A DNA stretch of 64,000 nucleotides, from the NCBI GenBank assembly GCA_021904315.1, contig CM038923.1:12158038-12222037 (forward strand). Direction: 5' to 3'. Under the pieces are notes generated by a model, which did not search any database, was not told where the DNA came from, and saw only the letters and a program-made list of their open reading frames with translations. This document shows, in pieces, positions 39,900-52,663 of the stretch. This DNA comes from Sphagnum magellanicum (Eukaryota > Streptophyta > Sphagnopsida > Sphagnales > Sphagnaceae). Each line of letters opens with the position of its first letter. The first letter of the stretch is position 1. The translations under genes and the position numbers were made by a program.

Positions 39900-42250
39900 T
39901 GTATGGGGAAAAGTATATACATTTGTTGGGCACACTTAAGGCAATGCAAGAGATTGTAGCAATAGTTGTAGCAATGGCTACAAAAGATCTTTAGAATCAA
40001 AAGGATAAAACAATGGCTATTATCATTATGTATGTTAAAGATGATCTAATCCCTTATATTTCCTAATGATGTAGGACTAATGGAGAGTTGGAAGATCTTG
40101 AAGGATTTGTATGAATCCCACAACATTGCAAAAGCTTTTTATCTCAACAACAACCAATAGTCTTCAAAAGTTAGTATAGTAAGCCCAATTCATAATTTTG
40201 CCAAAAAATGTGAAGAAGATTATCACCCAACTTGTGAACATTGGAGAGGTGGCCCCTAGACCACATATTGGTGCACATTGTGTTGGGCAAGTTATCCATC
40301 TACCTTGAAAGCTTTGTTCATGTAACCACAATTCACAATGAACTTCTAAGTTTTGATAAACTTGCAGGCAAGTTGTTGTTGCCAAAGCAACAACATGACT
40401 CACTCAATGAAAAGGTAGTTGAAATGAAAATTTGTACATTCAAGCTAACAAAAAAACATGGGGAGTGGCCAAAATTGAAATTGAAACTAACAAGGATATT
40501 GGTGGATTCATCCAACTCCAAATTTCAAGGCAATCATTGTGGATGAAGATGTAAACATGGAGGATAACATGGTCATTTAGGACAATGCAATGATTGTGGT
40601 GAACCAAACCAATGACTTTGTGAGTGCTCTAACCCCTTGAAGGAGATCCATGCCTTTGATCACAGCAAGATTGTCAATACCAACATAGAGGAGGTCAAGA
40701 TCAGTGAAGGTGCAAACAATAAAAAACTAAAAGTCTTTGAGGTGATTATGTTAGCATTCAACTTGCAAAAAAATCATGACATGAATTGGTATCTACATTT
40801 TGGAGTTTTGACTCATGTCATTGGAAAATCAAGCCATTTCAATGAACTCTAAATTAAGATAGACCCAACTATTATTAAGTTTGCAAGTGGACAAAGACAT
40901 GTAATTTGTGACAAAGGGACATTGTACTCTCCCACAATGGAGCAATAAAATTAGTTAAGGACATTCTTTATATGCCTAGTATCATCAAAAAATAAATTGT
41001 TTATTTGTGTTATTACAAACAAAGGTTGCATGGTGATTTTTGGACAAAAAAATATTGTTGGGCACAACAACCCAACCTTCAAAGCTTTTAGCAGGAGTCA
41101 AAGATCATGTTAATTTGGCATATATAAGATGGAAATGTTGACAATTGACTACCCAATTTCAACTTGCATGAAGGAGCCTCAACTTCAAATATTTGGTATA
41201 AAAAAATGGGGCACTTACATTTCCATGGGCTGCATGCCTTATTCACATATGGGAAGTCAAATGGCATGTTAATGATAACATCAACACCACAAATATGTAA
41301 ACATTGCTAGAGTAACAAACCCAAAAAAAAAGTTCCAAAACAAAACATTTGAAAGCAAAGTCAAAACTTGAGTCGATCCATGCTTATTTGTACAAGCCTT
41401 TACTTCACAACTCATTATTTGGATCTAGGTGTTTTGTTGTGTTCACAAATGACTACAACATAAATCCAAGACATATTTCATCAAAATTAAAAATGAGGTT
41501 TTTGAAAAAATCAAGATTTTTTTGAATGTAAAGATGACTATTAGCATGAAGATCAAAACACCTAGAATAAATAGAGGTGGCAAATTATTGTCAAATGATT
41601 ATTTTTCTTTTTGTGAAGCTCATGGGATATGTAAAGAGTTTACCACATCTTATATGACACACCAAAACAATGTAATTGAGAGAAATAATAAGACTATTTT
41701 AGAGGAGTTTGAAGTATGTGTGTTGAAAGTAATCCACATGTTATCCACATGTTAGTTATAGAATGGAGTTATTAACATATAAACTTATTTGACAAATAGA
41801 TCACCATTTATGTCAAATAGAGTTTTGTTTCCTAAACATGTGTACACATGAACCACTTAAGTTCAACCATTTGAAAGTCTTTAGTTACTTAACCTCTACA
41901 CATGTTCCACATAAATAGAGAAACAAATGAAAGCCAAATTGAATGCCTTGCATGTTAATCAAATATGATGAACAATGTAATGCTTATTGGTGTTTTGACC
42001 AATGTTGTATCAAGAAAATGTCAACTCTAAACCCATGTGTGCACTAGGGTATAAATAACCCTACACATAGGTTATCAAAGTTATAAAAAACACATCAAAA
42101 TTAGATAAATATTTATGTTTTACCATTCAAAACCATGGCCATCATGGCAAGTTGTTGTTTTTTCATTCATGTGAATGTTAAGGATTCAAACAAAAAAATT
42201 CATTTGATAAAATTTTAAGTTTAAATTTTGATTTAGGACCTTTGAAAGTG
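39900..42250 (+). mobile_element. Ty1/copia LTR retrotransposon fossil, 5' part (gag to integrase)
   Basis: Parts seen in order: a gag-like region (about 39.9-40.5 kb), a protease-like region (about 40.78-40.85 kb, WYLHFGVLTHVIG context), and an integrase core (about 41.37-41.75 kb; FVVFTNDYN, RGGKLLSNDYFSFCEAHGI, NNVIERNNKTI). The order protease-integrase before reverse transcriptase is the copia arrangement; the reverse transcriptase lies at 53.6 kb. It is old, with numerous breaks. Whether R1 belongs to its 5' end is uncertain. Confidence 0.8.
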
Positions 42251-43319
42251 AACATCTATTGCATAAAAAGGAATCAAATTTGCAAAGGACTATCAAGATG
42301 ATTCATATAATTTAAAGAATTTAACAAGGAAAAAAAAAGAGATAAAGACCTATTAGCCACATTCAAAAAATATTTATACCCTAAAATATGTGGAATTCTA
42401 AAACTTTAAAAATTCAAATAACTTCCAAAATTGATCCAAATTTTAAAATTTTCAAAAATCTTTTACCAGATATAAATGGGGTATAATGTACATTATGTGT
42501 TTAAAAAGATTAGTTTATTATATAAGAAAACATAAAAAAAACTTAAATGAATTTTTTTGTTATGATTTGAAATTATTATCATTTTTAAAGATGAAAAATT
42601 AAATTAAAAAAGAATCAATACACACTACTATCAAAGTGGGGTGCAATTTACTAGCTTAAATCACTATGGGACTTTAGAAGTGAAATAATTTCATTGTATT
42701 TTACTGATTTCACTCTAGTGAAAGTTATTTCACTAGAATATCACTATGTAGACATCATGTTTCACTACTAGTTAACATAATTCACTATTACAATTTGCTA
42801 TAGTAAATAAGTTTATTTGTTTGTTTTTAAAAATATTTTATCTATGCTACTTTGTGATATACCCTATATTATTTTAAATTATTTAAATTATTATAACATA
42901 TATTTTATGTTATTATAAATTATTATAATAACTTGTACCTTAAATTATTATATGTTAATTTACCTTAAAATATCTTAACTAGTTTATTATAAGCTTTTAA
43001 GTTATTTTAAATTAAATTATTGACCTAACTTTAGGCTATACCTTGGGTTATTTTATTTTAAATTAATATATGTTATTTCAAGTTATACTTTAAGTTATTA
43101 TAAATTATTTTATCCTAAGTATATAATAATTTAAAATAATTTAAAACAAAATATAATGACCTAAGGTAAAAATAACTTAGAATAGAAAATAATAACCTAT
43201 GAAAAATAATTTTAAATACCTTACAATATAATAACTACCAATAGCTTATGATATTATAACATAGAATATCAAACAATAATTTATAATACAATAACCATTA
43301 ATATCCATTAATAAAATAA

Positions 43320-44880
43320 TCATCAATAACCACCAATAAAATAACCACCAATGGCTTACAACGGAATAAGCACCATTGGCCATTAATATAATAACCACTA
43401 ATAGTCAATAATATAGTAACCATTAATAAACACCAATGACCATTAATATAATAATCATTAATAAACACCAATATCCACTAATAGAATAGGCACCAATAGC
43501 CATTAATATAATAACCATTAATAAGCACCAATATCCACCAATAGGATAGGCACTAATAACCATTAATATAATAATCATTAATAAACACCAATATCCACCA
43601 ATAAAATAGGCACTGATAACCATTAATATAATAACCATTAATAAGCACCAATATCCACCAATATAATAGGCACCAATAGCCATTAATATAATAACCATTA
43701 TAGGCACCAATATCCACCAATATAATAAGCACCAATAGCCATTAATATAATAACCATTATAGGCACCAATATCCACCAATACAATAGGCACCAATAGCCA
43801 TTAATATAATAACCATTAATTAGTGGTACTCGTGACCTTCAGACACCCGTGGCTACGCCACTCCAGCCACCCCAAACGTGCAGTGGTCCTGACCGACGTT
43901 GTGCGGGTATTAGAACCAGCCATGTGTACCCTCAGGTTATCAGTCCAGGTATTTACTCCCTTACCCGACGTGAGAAAACCCAAAACCCCGGTTCTGACAT
44001 TTTGAACCTTGGTTCCCGAAAGTTTTGGAAATTTCCGAAAACACACTCCTCTATATAACCTCCGGTTCTTTCGATAGTTGGGGTGGGGGAGGGGAAGGTT
44101 TTTATATCCGCCTCTGGATGCGATCCGACCGTCATTCCTACCCTTCGGACGGCTGCAATGTTTTGTGGAGACAGTTTGTACACGGAAATCGTGGTGGTCC
44201 AACCCCTGTCACAGATTGACACTGGTCGCCCGCTACTTCACCGGCCTCTCCCTCCCCCACCCCCCAAAACCCCCGTCAGATAGACTGACTGACTGACTAA
44301 TGTAGTGAATTAATATATATGATAGGCACCAATATCCACCAATACAATAGGCACCAATAGCCATGAATATAATAACCATTAATAGGCACCAATATCCACC
44401 AATGGAATATCCATCAATAACCATTAATAAAATAGCCATTAATAGTCATTTATAAAATAACAACCAATAACCATTAATAAAATAGCCACCAATAACCATT
44501 AATAGAATAGCCACCAATAACCATTAATAAAATAGCCATAATAACCATTAATAAAATAACGACAATAGTCATTAATGGAATAACCACTAATAACCATTAA
44601 TGGAATAACCACCAATAATCATTAATAGAATAACCATCACTAGCCATTAATAAAATAACCACCACTAGCCATTAATAGAATAGCCACCAATCGAATAATC
44701 ACCAATAGAATAACTACTAATGGCCATTAATAGAATAACCACCAATAACTATTATTATAATAACCATTAAAAAACATTAATAACCATAAATAAAATAAAT
44801 ACCAATAGTCATTAATAACCACCAATAACACTAATAAAAGAACAACCAATAGCCATATATTAAAATTATTGAAAATTGCC
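43320..44880. repeat. AT-rich minisatellite, ~60-bp composite units
   Basis: Built from the short phrases CCATTAATA, ATAACCA, CACCAATA and AATAGGCACC, grouped in ~60-bp higher-order units between about 43430 and 43810. It resumes at 44320 after a 488-bp insert and decays rightward into shorter ~20-30-bp units. The spacing in multiples of three leaves a spurious open frame on the minus strand. Confidence 0.85.
43821..44308. mobile_element. GC-rich island 1, insertion in the minisatellite
   Basis: An abrupt change from AT-rich repeat to GC-richer unique DNA, flanked by ATTAAT on both sides (43815-43820 and 44309-44314). Near the left end it shares a 28-bp core (43845-43872) with island 2 at 51920-51947, differing at three C/T positions. 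The right end has a GACTGACTGACT run, then TGTAG and TTAATATATA, resembling the right end of island 2. The element type is unknown. Confidence 0.5.
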
Positions 44881-45579
44881 AAAAATAATCCAAGGTGAAA
44901 TAATTTATAATAGACAAAAATAACTTAAGGTGAAATAACCTATAATAACCTAAAATTGCCAATAATAACACAAGGTGAAATAGCTTTCAATAGCAAAAAA
45001 TAACTTATAACAGTTGTAAGAGTTTAAACTGAAATAATTTACAATAACCAAAAATAACATATAATAGCCAAAAAAATTTACAATATCTAAAAATAACCTA
45101 ACGTGAAATAAGCTAAAATAGTCAAAAGTAATTTAAAATAACCAAAAGTAGCATAGGGTGAAATAGCCAAAAATACCCAAAAGTAATTGAAAATAGCCAT
45201 AAATAGTCATAAATAATGTAGGGTGAAATAATTTAAATTAATGAAAAATAATCATATAATAATTGAAAATAGCTTAACATAGGTAATACTATTATATTAA
45301 CCCCAAAAAAATCCATTTATGAAACTTTTTTTTTCCAAAAGAATGATCATTGAAATGTTATTGAATAATGATATTCAACTTTTTTTTTTTCAAATGATTT
45401 TAAACTTTCAAAAGGAAATAAATGTAATTATGTGCATTATTGAATTAAAAAATAAAATAAACTCGAATAATTTCATTTGAACAAATTTTCAATAAGATAT
45501 GAATTTTCAAAATTTATGTTTTTGTAATGTTTAAAATGAAGTATTTGATAAATAAAATGTAATGCAACATATTATCACG

Positions 45580-45670
45580 ACAAATGGGGTGGTTTGATGG
45601 TAAGGGTGTTTGTCTCCATTCCAAAGGTCAAGGAATCAAACCTCATGGGTGGTGTTATGTGTGGTTAACA
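45580..45670 (+). mobile_element. tRNA-derived SINE-like piece
   Basis: GGTGGTTTGATGGTAAGGGT resembles a pol III A box. The phrase AGGTCAAGGAATCAAACCTC, about 45 bp later, resembles a B box in the form common to plant SINEs, followed by CATGGGTGG. The tail and target duplication were not identified. Confidence 0.4.
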
Positions 45671-46559
45671 ATGGTATGTTGATCGAATATTTTCCTATTG
45701 AATTTTTAGAATAGACGCCTAGGTTGATTACGTGGTTTACCTACCTAGGTTATGTTTTTAACCTGCGTAGGTAATGACACGTGTCAATAAATAATAAGCT
45801 TTAAAAATCATGAAATTATCAATAACATTATATATTAAATAATTAAAATTTAATTGATTTTCCATGTTGGTCAATTAATTGACTAGCAAGTGAATGGTTT
45901 GATAAATTTGTATTTCATTTGAAAGTAACCTTGTTTCATTAGGTACTAGTGAAACAAGTCATTGTATGTAATAATTAGTCCCCGTTCACTAGGGGATTAA
46001 ACAATTTCACTAGGTAAAAATGTCCAAATCCATTCAAAATCTAATGAAACCCATAGTGAACTAAAATGCATTTCTTAACAGTGACATTTTCAAATTTTCA
46101 TATTTATTCAAATTTTATTCTAAAAAAAAACATGTCATGTACTCAAACGACTATAAGCATTTATTATAATAATTTGCAACAAAAACTTATTCAAAAATTA
46201 ATTTGTATGAAAGATTTTTTTGGGCAAAAAGACATGTAGTCCTATTCTAAAGTAGCACAATTGGGTATATTGTTTGTAATCTAAAAGTGTAATTTTTTAA
46301 AATTGTTATGTGCATTTCCCTTGTGCCAATTATTTTCATGTTTGTTTGTGTTCTTTGTGTTTTTAATGTCTTGTGTGTTCTTTGTGTTTGTGGTTTATTG
46401 AATGTTGAATCAAATTTAGATATTGATGCATTCAAGTTGTTGGACCCTTATGCAAATGAATTTCACATTATTGAATCTAATAATTTGGTTGTTGAAGGGC
46501 TTGGGAACTTTATATTTTTAAAATAAGTGTTGCAAGTTGAAGGTGTAACTAATGATGAA

Positions 46560-48420
46560 TGATGGACCAAAAAAAAACTACATTTAAAAAACAACGATTG
46601 ACATAGTTCATCAGCAATTAAAGTTTTTGGGTTATGTTTCACTTTGTAACAAAATCATGAGTTTTTTTAATGTTGAATGACAACATCACTAAGGTTGATG
46701 TGCAAGGAATGCAACTAATGAATTGTGTGACATGTCATTTTTCCAAAAGCTTTGCAAGTTTTCATAGTTCAACCAAGTCCTAGAAAGGTTTTATAACTTA
46801 CAACCTTGATCATGGTATCATGGCCATGAAGAAACAAGTTACAAATGAACATGGTCTAGATTTGGTGAAGTACATGGCATACAAAAATGATTTAGAAGGT
46901 AAAGATGGTAGTAAATGACAAAAATGTAAGCAATATAAGGCATATGTCACACCTATAACCATCACTTGTGTTTTCAAAAATGTCAAGCCTTACAAAAACA
47001 ATGTAACCCAATTTAGACGAGGTTCATTGAGGATCTTGTTTTGATGATTATTAAGGGCTATATGCCATTGTTTGTTATGGATACCCCTTGGTTGAGGTGA
47101 ATGATGTTTTGTCTATGTGGTCAAATCCAATGTCCTTGTAAATTAGTTCATGAACACCTTCTTGCTATGCTATAGAAAACCATGGAAATTTATGTGCTTC
47201 TTGCCATTGGTCAATTGCAAATATGATAGCAATGTTTGATTTATGGATGTCAATGTTAAGCTATGACACTTTTGCCTTGATCATCAATTTCATTACCCAA
47301 AGTTGGGTTCCTTGTCACATAATGATCGAACTATTTAAAACAGCTAATACTTTTAGTGTTGCTTTTACATAACAAATGAAGGTTTATTGGCTAAATTCAA
47401 TTAGACAAATAAAGTCATTGTGTATGTCAAAGATGAAGAAGCCCATTTGAATTCTTTCACAATTACTTTCACTTTTGTTGTGTCACCTGAGCTTTTACAA
47501 TTACTTAAACCATTTTTTGGTTTTCTTTTTGGTCATGTTATTTCAAATGCATGTTAATATGTTATGAATGAAACTAAAGTGGGTGTGGACATGAAAAAAG
47601 TAAGTTTAAAAGATGTGTACATTGTTCTCCAAAAGACAATTACTTAAACTAAAAGGTCTAGAAAAGGTAGACATGAATGGGATAAGGTTTGCCATGAAGC
47701 CAACATGTAGCACAAAAAAATCAAGTCCCTTATGAAAACACATTGTGTTTCCAAAGTAATTTTATTCCAAGAAACCTTGGAGTATGTAAATACTATCAAC
47801 ATTTCCTACATTAGGTCCTAGGGAGGTCACTTCCATTTTATTACAAACGGCATGCAAAAACATATAAGGTGCAACTTACTGGATTAAAAAATATATATTT
47901 AAATGTAAATATGGTGTTGATAATATACCTAAAACATGTTTAAAATATGCCATCATTTGATAGCACATTGAAAAATATCATTTTGCCTCATGTGCTTCCT
48001 AAAATATACAAGGAGTGATTTCTTTAAGCATTATGTATAGTTCATTTTTATAGGCTAGGTTTCCCAATGGACTTATGTGAGTGATTGTTTGAACAATAAT
48101 TATAACCTTAAACCCAATTGTTCATCCAATACTTGAACTACTTTCAAGTGGGTTGTTTGGACTAGTAGATTCAACACAAAAAGTTATTAAAGGTATTTTC
48201 AAAGCTGAATTATTTTTGTTTTGCAAGTTCCATGCAGAGAATGCATATGCATTTGATCTACTAATGTAGTGGTTTGTTAACGAATCCAAATTCCCAAATG
48301 TGGGGTTTTTGGCATGATAGATTTTGGGCATTTCAAGTTCACAAATCAAAATTGAGCAAATTTTTTAGTGCAAGTGTGTTCATTAATTTGTAACAATGTT
48401 GTTTTAGGGTTGAAAATCTC
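46560..48420 (+). pseudogene. hAT-superfamily transposase remnant 2
   Basis: Plus-strand pieces of the same hAT family as 28.7-30.3 kb. A cysteine/histidine region (MNCVTCHFSKSFASFHSSTK, about 46.72 kb) is followed by NEHGLDLVKYMAYKNDLEG (about 46.84 kb) and core pieces near 47.2-47.6 kb. VGVDMKKVSLKDVYIVLQKT (about 47.58 kb) and SKVILFQETLEYVNTINI (about 47.75 kb) come next, and then the dimerisation region WFVNESKFPNVGFLA (about 48.28 kb). There are many in-frame stops, so it is dead. It preserves the N-terminal part that remnant 1 lacks. Termini not found. Confidence 0.75.
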
Positions 48421-51400
48421 GACAAACTCATAATGATTTATAAAAACTAACTAGTTAATGTACGAATTGATTGCAAGTTCATTAATGGAAATAAAATGGC
48501 AATTTTTGTGGCAAAAAAAACATTATTGGGCAAAAACGAACACATGTTTGAAAAGGCAGACTATTCTAAACAAAAAAAATCTTATATTTGAAGTTGTTAA
48601 ATAGGTTGCATATGTACTTTGATCATTAACATAAATGCCCCCCATTTGCAACTATGTTTTCAACTTGTTTTCAACTATTAATTGAAGTTGAAAATGACAA
48701 ATACAATTCCAAAATGTTTTTTTGCAAAAACATATTTCTTGCAATTACATACCCAAAAATTTGACAACAAGTTGAAAATTACACTATAGTTGAAAGCAAC
48801 CAACATGTGTCAACACCATGGACACTGACCACTTTAATTGTAAACCTACTCACCATTATAATTGAAGGTCATTTTCAATTGTGGTCCATGTGTGAATGAA
48901 CTTCATTTGTTGACATTGCATGGCATCATCCACTTACCATTATAGTTGAAGGTTTTTGTCAATACTGGATGGGATCCATTTGCTAATATTGCATGACATC
49001 ATCAAACATATAGTTTTAAGTTTAATTGTGTTACAATTCAATTGGGCAAAAGGTCAATCAATAATTAAGTGACATGTGGCACATCCATGTCCATAGGTTA
49101 AACCACTTCAACATTAAGCTAAACTAAGCTTAGATATAAACACTTAAACTTAGTCTAGACATTGACATCTAGCTTAAACCTAGGTTAAGCCTACACATAG
49201 GCACTTAAACTTGGTTTAAACATTGACACATAGGCTAGGATTATACATAAGATGTCATGGATGCCAATATTGGACATGGTCACACGATGAATGGAATTCA
49301 TTCAAATGGATTTCCACCCTTGATTTTGTAGTCCATTCATAATTCATTTGTAGTTAACTAGTCCATTCATAATTAACTTGTAATTTGTTCTTATATAACT
49401 TGTAGTTATTTGTTAATTCATTCTTATATAACTTTTAATTAATTCATAATTCACTCCCAAGTTTTTCTAATCCACTATTAATTAAATCTTAATTGATTTA
49501 TAGTTAACTTTTGATTCACTTTTAATTGAATCGTAATTAATTCATAGTTATTTTGTAGTTAGGAAGTTTCTTAAAAAATTCCTTGGTCAATGGGCACATG
49601 AAAACCTCAATGGAAACTTCTTTAAATTAAGTCCCCACATGGATGTAAATAGAGGTAAGACTCCTCGTTACGTTCAATCTATTCAACACTAGTCTAAAAT
49701 ACAAATTTACATCATAATTTTGATTTTTGATTTTCATGTTTGTGCTTTCTTACTTCATTGCAATAAATATATATTTATGTTTTGCTTTTACACACTTTCT
49801 ATTTTTTATTTTAGTTTTTGTGTTCTTGTTTTAATTCATCTGTTTTGTGTTTTGGACTTAAATTTAAACCTATCCTTTCATCGTCTATTTTGGTAATTTT
49901 CATGCCTATGACATAGGTCACCTAAGTTAGGTTATGTGGCACTTAAGTTAAGTTAAATGCCAATAGCCTATGTGGGCTTAGCCTAAACCACATGACAACT
50001 AAGTTATGCCTAGACCTAGGCCACATGGCATTAATAATTTCATTTTGAGTTGAACTTTTTTTTGTTGGTTCATCCCAAATGGGTATTACATTTTCATGTT
50101 TTTTTTGTTTCTCCGACATTTGTAATGCACTTATATAATTTGGATTTTTAAAAATGGAAGATAAACAATATGGGATAAACATTTTAGTTGTAACTTAATT
50201 ACAACCTAATTACAACTTAATTTAAGTTAAATTAAGCACAAACCTAAACTAATAGTATATTTAACCTAGGTCTAGCTAGGCTACTAGATGCATTAAATAA
50301 ATAATCAATTATTTTAACAATTGGTTTAAATATTAATTGGTCTAAGTTACTTAAGTTATTTAAACTATTTAATAGTTATCAACTAATCTACCTATATAAG
50401 TAATTTACTTGGCTTTAGTTAAATAGATTACTTAGTTGTAGCTATGACACAATTATTAAAAGATTATTATACCTATTGAAATTATGTTTTTAAAACAAAT
50501 TATTATAAATATTTAATATTTTAATTAGTATAGCTATAATTAATAAGTGAAATAATAATATAAAATTAGAATAAAATTAGATGTCAATATTTTCAATAAA
50601 TAAATAAATAAATAATTATTGCATTATAATGATCATTATAACCATTCGTATGAATATTATAAAATAATAATAATAATACTAATATAAAATAAATTATTAT
50701 GAAAGGATTGTGATGCATATGGGAATAAGTTAATAAAAATAAAAAATATTTAAAACTATAATTAACAAGAAATATAATAAGTGAAATAATTTTTAAAGTA
50801 ATAAAAAAACCTAACCTAGGCTAACTACTAATTACAATAATAATTATATTATTATTATTATTACTAATAATGTAACATTTAATATAATTCTAATCAATTA
50901 ATCAATAATAGGATGTAATATTATTTCAGGACTTATTATTAAAAAATACCTATTGAAATAATAATAATATAAATTAAGCAATTAATTTTATGATGATTAC
51001 CATACTAATTAATATAAAAATTACATTTCATTAATAGTTATAAATTTAAACTTAGACCTAAGCCATAGCATGTGTCACATAAAGGTAGCAATGTGGCACC
51101 TAGGTTAGGCTCACTTAAGCCATGTGGCTAGGCTACCTAGAAAAAAACAACCTAGGTTTAGTTTTAAAATGGTTATTTTGAAAATAAAAATTGTGAGGCT
51201 CTTATATTTGATTTTCATTGTGTAGTGAAAGATAGAAAATGATGATTAATTATTTATATTTTAATTTTCCCTTTATAAGAAGACTTGGTTGAATTTTCTT
51301 GTAAAAGATTGCCATTTTTTTACATCTTCCTATGGATGATACTAGATAGTTATTTTGGTTACAAACAAAAATTCAAAAAAAAACATTGATAGTAGCCTTA

Positions 51401-51887
51401 AACCCTCCAACATGTGAGCATGCACAATGTTTCATTTGTCTAGCCTGGTATTTTTTCATCCATCCATAATTAGTATTACCAAAATAATCAAATAGATGAT
51501 TTGTAACATGTAGGCACTTCAACGAGTGACAATGTTTCATTCATCCAACTTGATTAATTTGCATCCATCCTTAACAAAGATTACCATAATAGTTGAGCAA
51601 ACAACTTATGATAACATGACACTTGATGACATCATATCTCTAACTAACAACTCAACTATAGGTCTAATACAAAATTATTTGATTTCAAGAATATTTATTA
51701 ACACATGTTTAGTTGATCATCATTTCCAACTACTATCCAAATTAGTAAGTGGCATGACTTGGTAACCACCTAGTTTTTAATTAAATATTAAAGAATTAAG
51801 AATTGAAACAATATAGTTCAAAACTACACATAGTTGAAAATTGTTTGGTTTAAAAAGGGCTATTTGCTACTAGGATTTTGCCTTCAA
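48421..51887. other. AT-rich gene-free stretch
   Basis: No coding pattern. Words such as CCTAGGTT, TTAGGCTA and ACTTAAACTTGGTTTAAAC recur around 49.05-49.25, 49.9-50.3 and 51.05-51.15 kb, suggesting an old, diffuse repeat. Dense ATAATAATA-type tracts lie at 50.5-51.0 kb. Confidence 0.6.
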
Positions 51888-51893
51888 TTGCAC

Positions 51894-52663
51894 ATATACA
51901 TTATTGACGAGTGAAGGCAACCCGTGGTTACGCCATTCTAGCCACCCGTGGCACCTCGCCCGGCCCCCCGCAACAGCTGCCCTGGCCTGTTTTTTCAAAG
52001 AACTGTCGGTCTAGGTTCTTGTTTCAAAATACTTTTGAAAAACAGGAACAGACCCCCGATGGTTACCAGGTCGGTTCTCAGGATTCATAACAGTCATTCT
52101 CCCAAACAAATCAAAGACGGCTGTTGTGAATCCCTAAAAAAAACAAATTCAGTGTTGGTGAGTAAAAGAGTGCACGTGTATAGGGTCTAGGTCAAGGCCC
52201 CAAAGAAATAATTTAGTTTTAAAAATTAACTAAAAAAAAAAAAAATCAAATTCAGTGTTGGTGAGTAAAAGAGTGCATCCTCGTTTTAGGACCTTAACGA
52301 CGAGTTTTCTCTCTGAGGACTTCATTTCAGGTCCCCAACAACGGGTTTTCTTTCCGAGAACCTCATTTCAGGTCCGTTTCGAGGTCTCAACCGGGTACTA
52401 GGAATCTCGATTTAGGTCATTTATCGAGGATTCTGGTCACCTCGGTTCAGGTCCTCGAAGCTGTTAGTTGGGTAATAACTGTCACAGAGATCGAAATTCC
52501 CAAATCAAAAAATTCTTCAACTTACCCGGGCCCCCCCCCTTTCTACAAAGCACACCACAATGGTGTCTGTCTGTATGTCCGGGCAGTGCCTGGAAACTGC
52601 CCGGACAGACAAACAAACAGACAGACACCACTGTAGCTTTAATATATAAGATTGCAACTTTTC
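51894..52663. mobile_element. GC-rich island 2
   Basis: A GC-richer insert in AT-rich DNA, flanked by ATTGCA on both sides (51888-51893 and about 52653-52658, so the right limit is approximate). It holds the 28-bp core shared with island 1 (51920-51947). Two copies of the phrase CAGTGTTGGTGAGTAAAAGA (about 52150 and 52253) and a series of TTTCAGGTCC/TTTAGGTC phrases every 40-60 bp (52.3-52.46 kb) follow. A strong hairpin and TTTAATATATAA close the right end. No coding region is recognised. Confidence 0.5.
52561..52630. repeat. Strong hairpin in GC-rich island 2
   Basis: The arms 52561-52587 and 52596-52630 are inverted repeats: an inner 11-bp GC-rich stem (GTCCGGGCAGT with its complement), an 8-base loop, and an outer 14-bp stem of TGGTGTCTGTCTGT with its complement. 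They are separated by a small asymmetric bulge of AT versus AGACAAACAA-type sequence. Confidence 0.85.

Larger units (their letters stand above)
42623..46083. mobile_element. CACTA (CMC/EnSpm) non-autonomous transposon
   Basis: The left end is CACTACTATCAAAG and the right end is, reverse-complemented, CACTGTTAAGAAATGC; both then share TTCACTATGGG/ATCACTATGGG. A 3-bp target duplication, ACA, lies at 42620-42622 and 46084-46086. Subterminal regions on both sides are crowded with TTTCACTAG/CTAGTGAAA motifs, a CACTA trait. There is no transposase; the interior is AT-rich with a minisatellite, a GC-rich insert and a SINE-like piece. It sits inside the region separating the halves of the copia fossil. 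Confidence 0.75.

Noticed and set aside
43423-43794. 123-codon open frame rich in GGYWCLLMVIILM repeats (minus)
   Set aside because: It is read-through of a ~60-bp minisatellite whose unit length is a multiple of three; no gene signals.
43816-44202. 128-codon open frame across GC-rich island 1 (minus)
   Set aside because: No family resemblance and no splice or promoter context. The core shared with island 2 does not extend as protein similarity, although two of the three core differences would be silent in this frame.
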